From: Planctomycetaceae bacterium | GTDB taxonomy: Bacteria; Planctomycetota; Planctomycetia; Pirellulales; Pirellulaceae | Direction of reading: 5' to 3' | DNA length: 6,266 nucleotides | Assembly: GCA_007129635.1 (NCBI GenBank) | Contig: SKVE01000509.1 | Span: 1-6,266, forward strand | In this document: positions 6,247 to 6,266 of the stretch, in pieces | Position numbering within the stretch: position 1 is the first letter of the stretch | Layout: each line of letters starts with the position of its first letter | The notes under the pieces: generated by a model | Databases searched by the model: none | Seen by the model: the letters and a program-made list of their open reading frames with translations, nothing else | What the model was told of the DNA's origin: nothing | Made by a program: the position numbers and the translations under genes

Positions 6247-6255
6247 ATCATACCA
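6247..6255 (-). promoter_or_regulatory. Candidate extended -10 promoter for fhs
   Basis: On the minus strand TGGTATGAT matches the extended -10 pattern TG-N-TATAAT with one mismatch. Initiation near 6240 would give a leader of about 115 bases before ATG 6124. A -35 element would lie beyond the window edge and cannot be checked. Confidence 0.4.
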
Positions 6256-6266
6256 TAAACGGAAGA

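Overview
The window reads as chromosomal DNA of a planctomycete, most likely of the Pirellulales (Rhodopirellula-like). The basis is protein style (long N-terminal regions before signal sequences, a planctomycete-type phosphoesterase tail, SGC lipoproteins), moderately GC-rich DNA, and an intergenic multi-hairpin element whose translated frames resemble small hypothetical ORFs I remember from Rhodopirellula-type genomes. This is recognition from memory; no search was run.

Layout. Bases 1-234 are non-coding: three copies of a short perfect or near-perfect palindrome sit inside longer direct repeats (1-65 is repeated at 170-234 with three mismatches). Directly against the last copy lies the C-terminal third of a metallophosphoesterase (about 237-518, +) with no N-terminal catalytic part, so it is probably a pseudogene. 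Bases 533-738 hold a run of six inverted repeats, a second and different repeat-type element. About 210 bases of leader follow.

The core is a co-directional three-gene cluster on the + strand: a CpaC/RcpA-like secretin (953-2926), a small lipoprotein-like protein ending in a Met-Gly repeat tail (2987-3598), and a TPR protein with a signal sequence (3595-4368). The second and third genes overlap. The third appears to start at a TTG served by a Shine-Dalgarno site that lies inside the last Met-Gly repeat of the second. The likely picture is an outer-membrane secretin channel with two envelope-anchored accessory proteins, as in Tad/Flp pilus loci, but no ATPase, inner-membrane platform or pilin gene is in view.

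On the opposite strand and convergent with this cluster is fhs, formate-tetrahydrofolate ligase (6124-4463). It is complete, with a structured leader and a plausible extended -10 promoter at the right edge of the window. It is a one-carbon metabolism gene with no evident link to the secretin cluster.

The most interesting points are the phosphoesterase truncated exactly at a repeat edge, the two different families of intergenic palindromic elements, the isolated secretin-lipoprotein-TPR module, and the Met-Gly tail that also carries the next gene's ribosome binding site.
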